DNA of 54,409 nt from Opitutales bacterium (lineage in GTDB: Bacteria > Verrucomicrobiota > Verrucomicrobiia > Opitutales > T3Sed10-336), in the NCBI GenBank assembly GCA_007130045.1, contig SLTG01000075.1, positions 1 to 54,409 of the forward strand. Direction: 5' to 3'. Positions 53,873 to 54,409 of this stretch are shown in pieces (the first letter of the stretch is position 1; the number at the start of each line of letters is the position of its first letter). The position numbers and the translations under genes were made by a program. The notes under the pieces are model-generated. The model did no database searches and was not told where the DNA came from. It worked only from the letters and a program-made list of their open reading frames with translations.

Positions 53873-54409
53873 ACACCGCCCCACCAGCCGGTCGTGTCAG
53901 TTGGAACATTCGTCCGGCTTCCAAGTGATGAGTCCGGTTGCGCCACGAATGAGCGCGGGTTGGCGGTTCTTAAACTGCGGTCTTAATGTTCAAACCAAAA
54001 TACGGATCCGCCGGGTCAGCGACGTGTCAATCCCGAAGCCTGCCTCTTCTCACTTGGCTTTTCGCGCTGCGAACGACATGTTCCGTTCGTTTACGAGCGA
54101 AACGATGCGCACCTCATCATGATCCTGAGGCGAAAGTCGAAAGACCTGCTCGATCCGAAAGGATGATTGGGAGCGCTGCGGGTTGGAGTTGGACTTCGGC
54201 GGAACTTACCGGATAGCGGGGACCGCTTTTCAGAGAGCTGCCGAACGTGGGGCGGTTCTAAAAAGAAATCCCGCAAGTTGTTATTCAGGATTAACCCAAG
54301 TTCGACACCTCTTGCGAGAATCAACGACTTGCGGATTTCGGTGAAGAAGAAAACCCGGTCAAAATCGCTCTGAATCGGGTGCCAACCCGCATATTGTCGT
54401 TGCGCAAGG
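53873..54409. other. last 0.5 kb with no supported gene
   Basis: Short frames exist on both strands, but none has a family motif, a good ribosome binding site or a codon pattern like the neighbours. The stretch could be the start of a regulatory region for a gene beyond the window. Confidence 0.5.

Noticed and set aside
1-54409. CRISPR array, insertion sequence, rRNA or riboswitch
   Set aside because: Looked for regular spaced repeats, transposase motifs and known conserved RNA elements; none seen.

Overview
The window reads as one chromosomal contig of a Gram-negative bacterium from the PVC group, most likely Verrucomicrobiota. This is inferred from gene content rather than from any marker search: a heparinase/sulfatase carbohydrate locus, RpoN, a soluble Ser/Thr kinase, type IV pilus ATPases, a 2-oxoacid:ferredoxin oxidoreductase, and a long Rho with a disordered front end. 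Most genes are GC-rich. The leftmost 2-3 kb is clearly more A/T-rich (about 45% GC on a line sampled by eye). Many starts have no Shine-Dalgarno sequence.

Layout. 1-6.1 kb: the tail of an unknown gene, a beta-helix protein, a heparinase II/III-like lyase and a sulfatase with an in-frame internal deletion; this looks like an acquired, decaying polysaccharide locus. 6.2-7.2 kb: two exbD genes with no exbB. 7.4-10.4 kb: korAB-type oxidoreductase. 10.5-16.2 kb: mtaB, an ectophosphodiesterase, an alpha/beta hydrolase, a sugar kinase and coaE. 16.3-24.0 kb: rho followed by pilB, pilT, a second pilB-like gene and pilC. 24.1-28.8 kb: a YhaM-like nuclease coupled to an isochorismatase-fold hydrolase, an unknown protein, rpoN and a protein kinase. 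29.0-36.3 kb: an A-type Fe-S protein gene, then nusA-infB-rbfA-nrnA-truB-ribF. 36.4-38.8 kb: a receiver-only response regulator, an FKBP and an M42 peptidase.

38.9-45.5 kb is the most unusual part. A three-gene module (one-helix anti-sigma candidate, membrane-anchored metal-sensor-like protein, ECF sigma factor) has the gene order of CnrYXH/NccYXH metal-sensing systems. A Ski2-like helicase with an inserted cysteine cluster follows on the other strand. Divergent from it is a NirK-like protein with a third cupredoxin domain and a C-terminal membrane anchor, behind a near-perfect FNR-type site. The NirK core has Gln at the expected type-1 copper axial Met position and Ser at the expected catalytic Asp position. 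An azurin-like lipoprotein follows and could be its electron partner.

45.5-54.4 kb: a metallophosphoesterase, tRNA-Val(GAC), recN, a small lipoprotein, ychF, rpsP-trmD-rplS (without rimM) and transketolase. The last 0.6 kb holds no gene that I can support.

A short hairpin built on CGGG-TCTT-N-CCCG (AAGA on the other strand) recurs at four transcription-unit ends, three of them between convergent genes. I found no CRISPR array, insertion sequence, integrase or rRNA.
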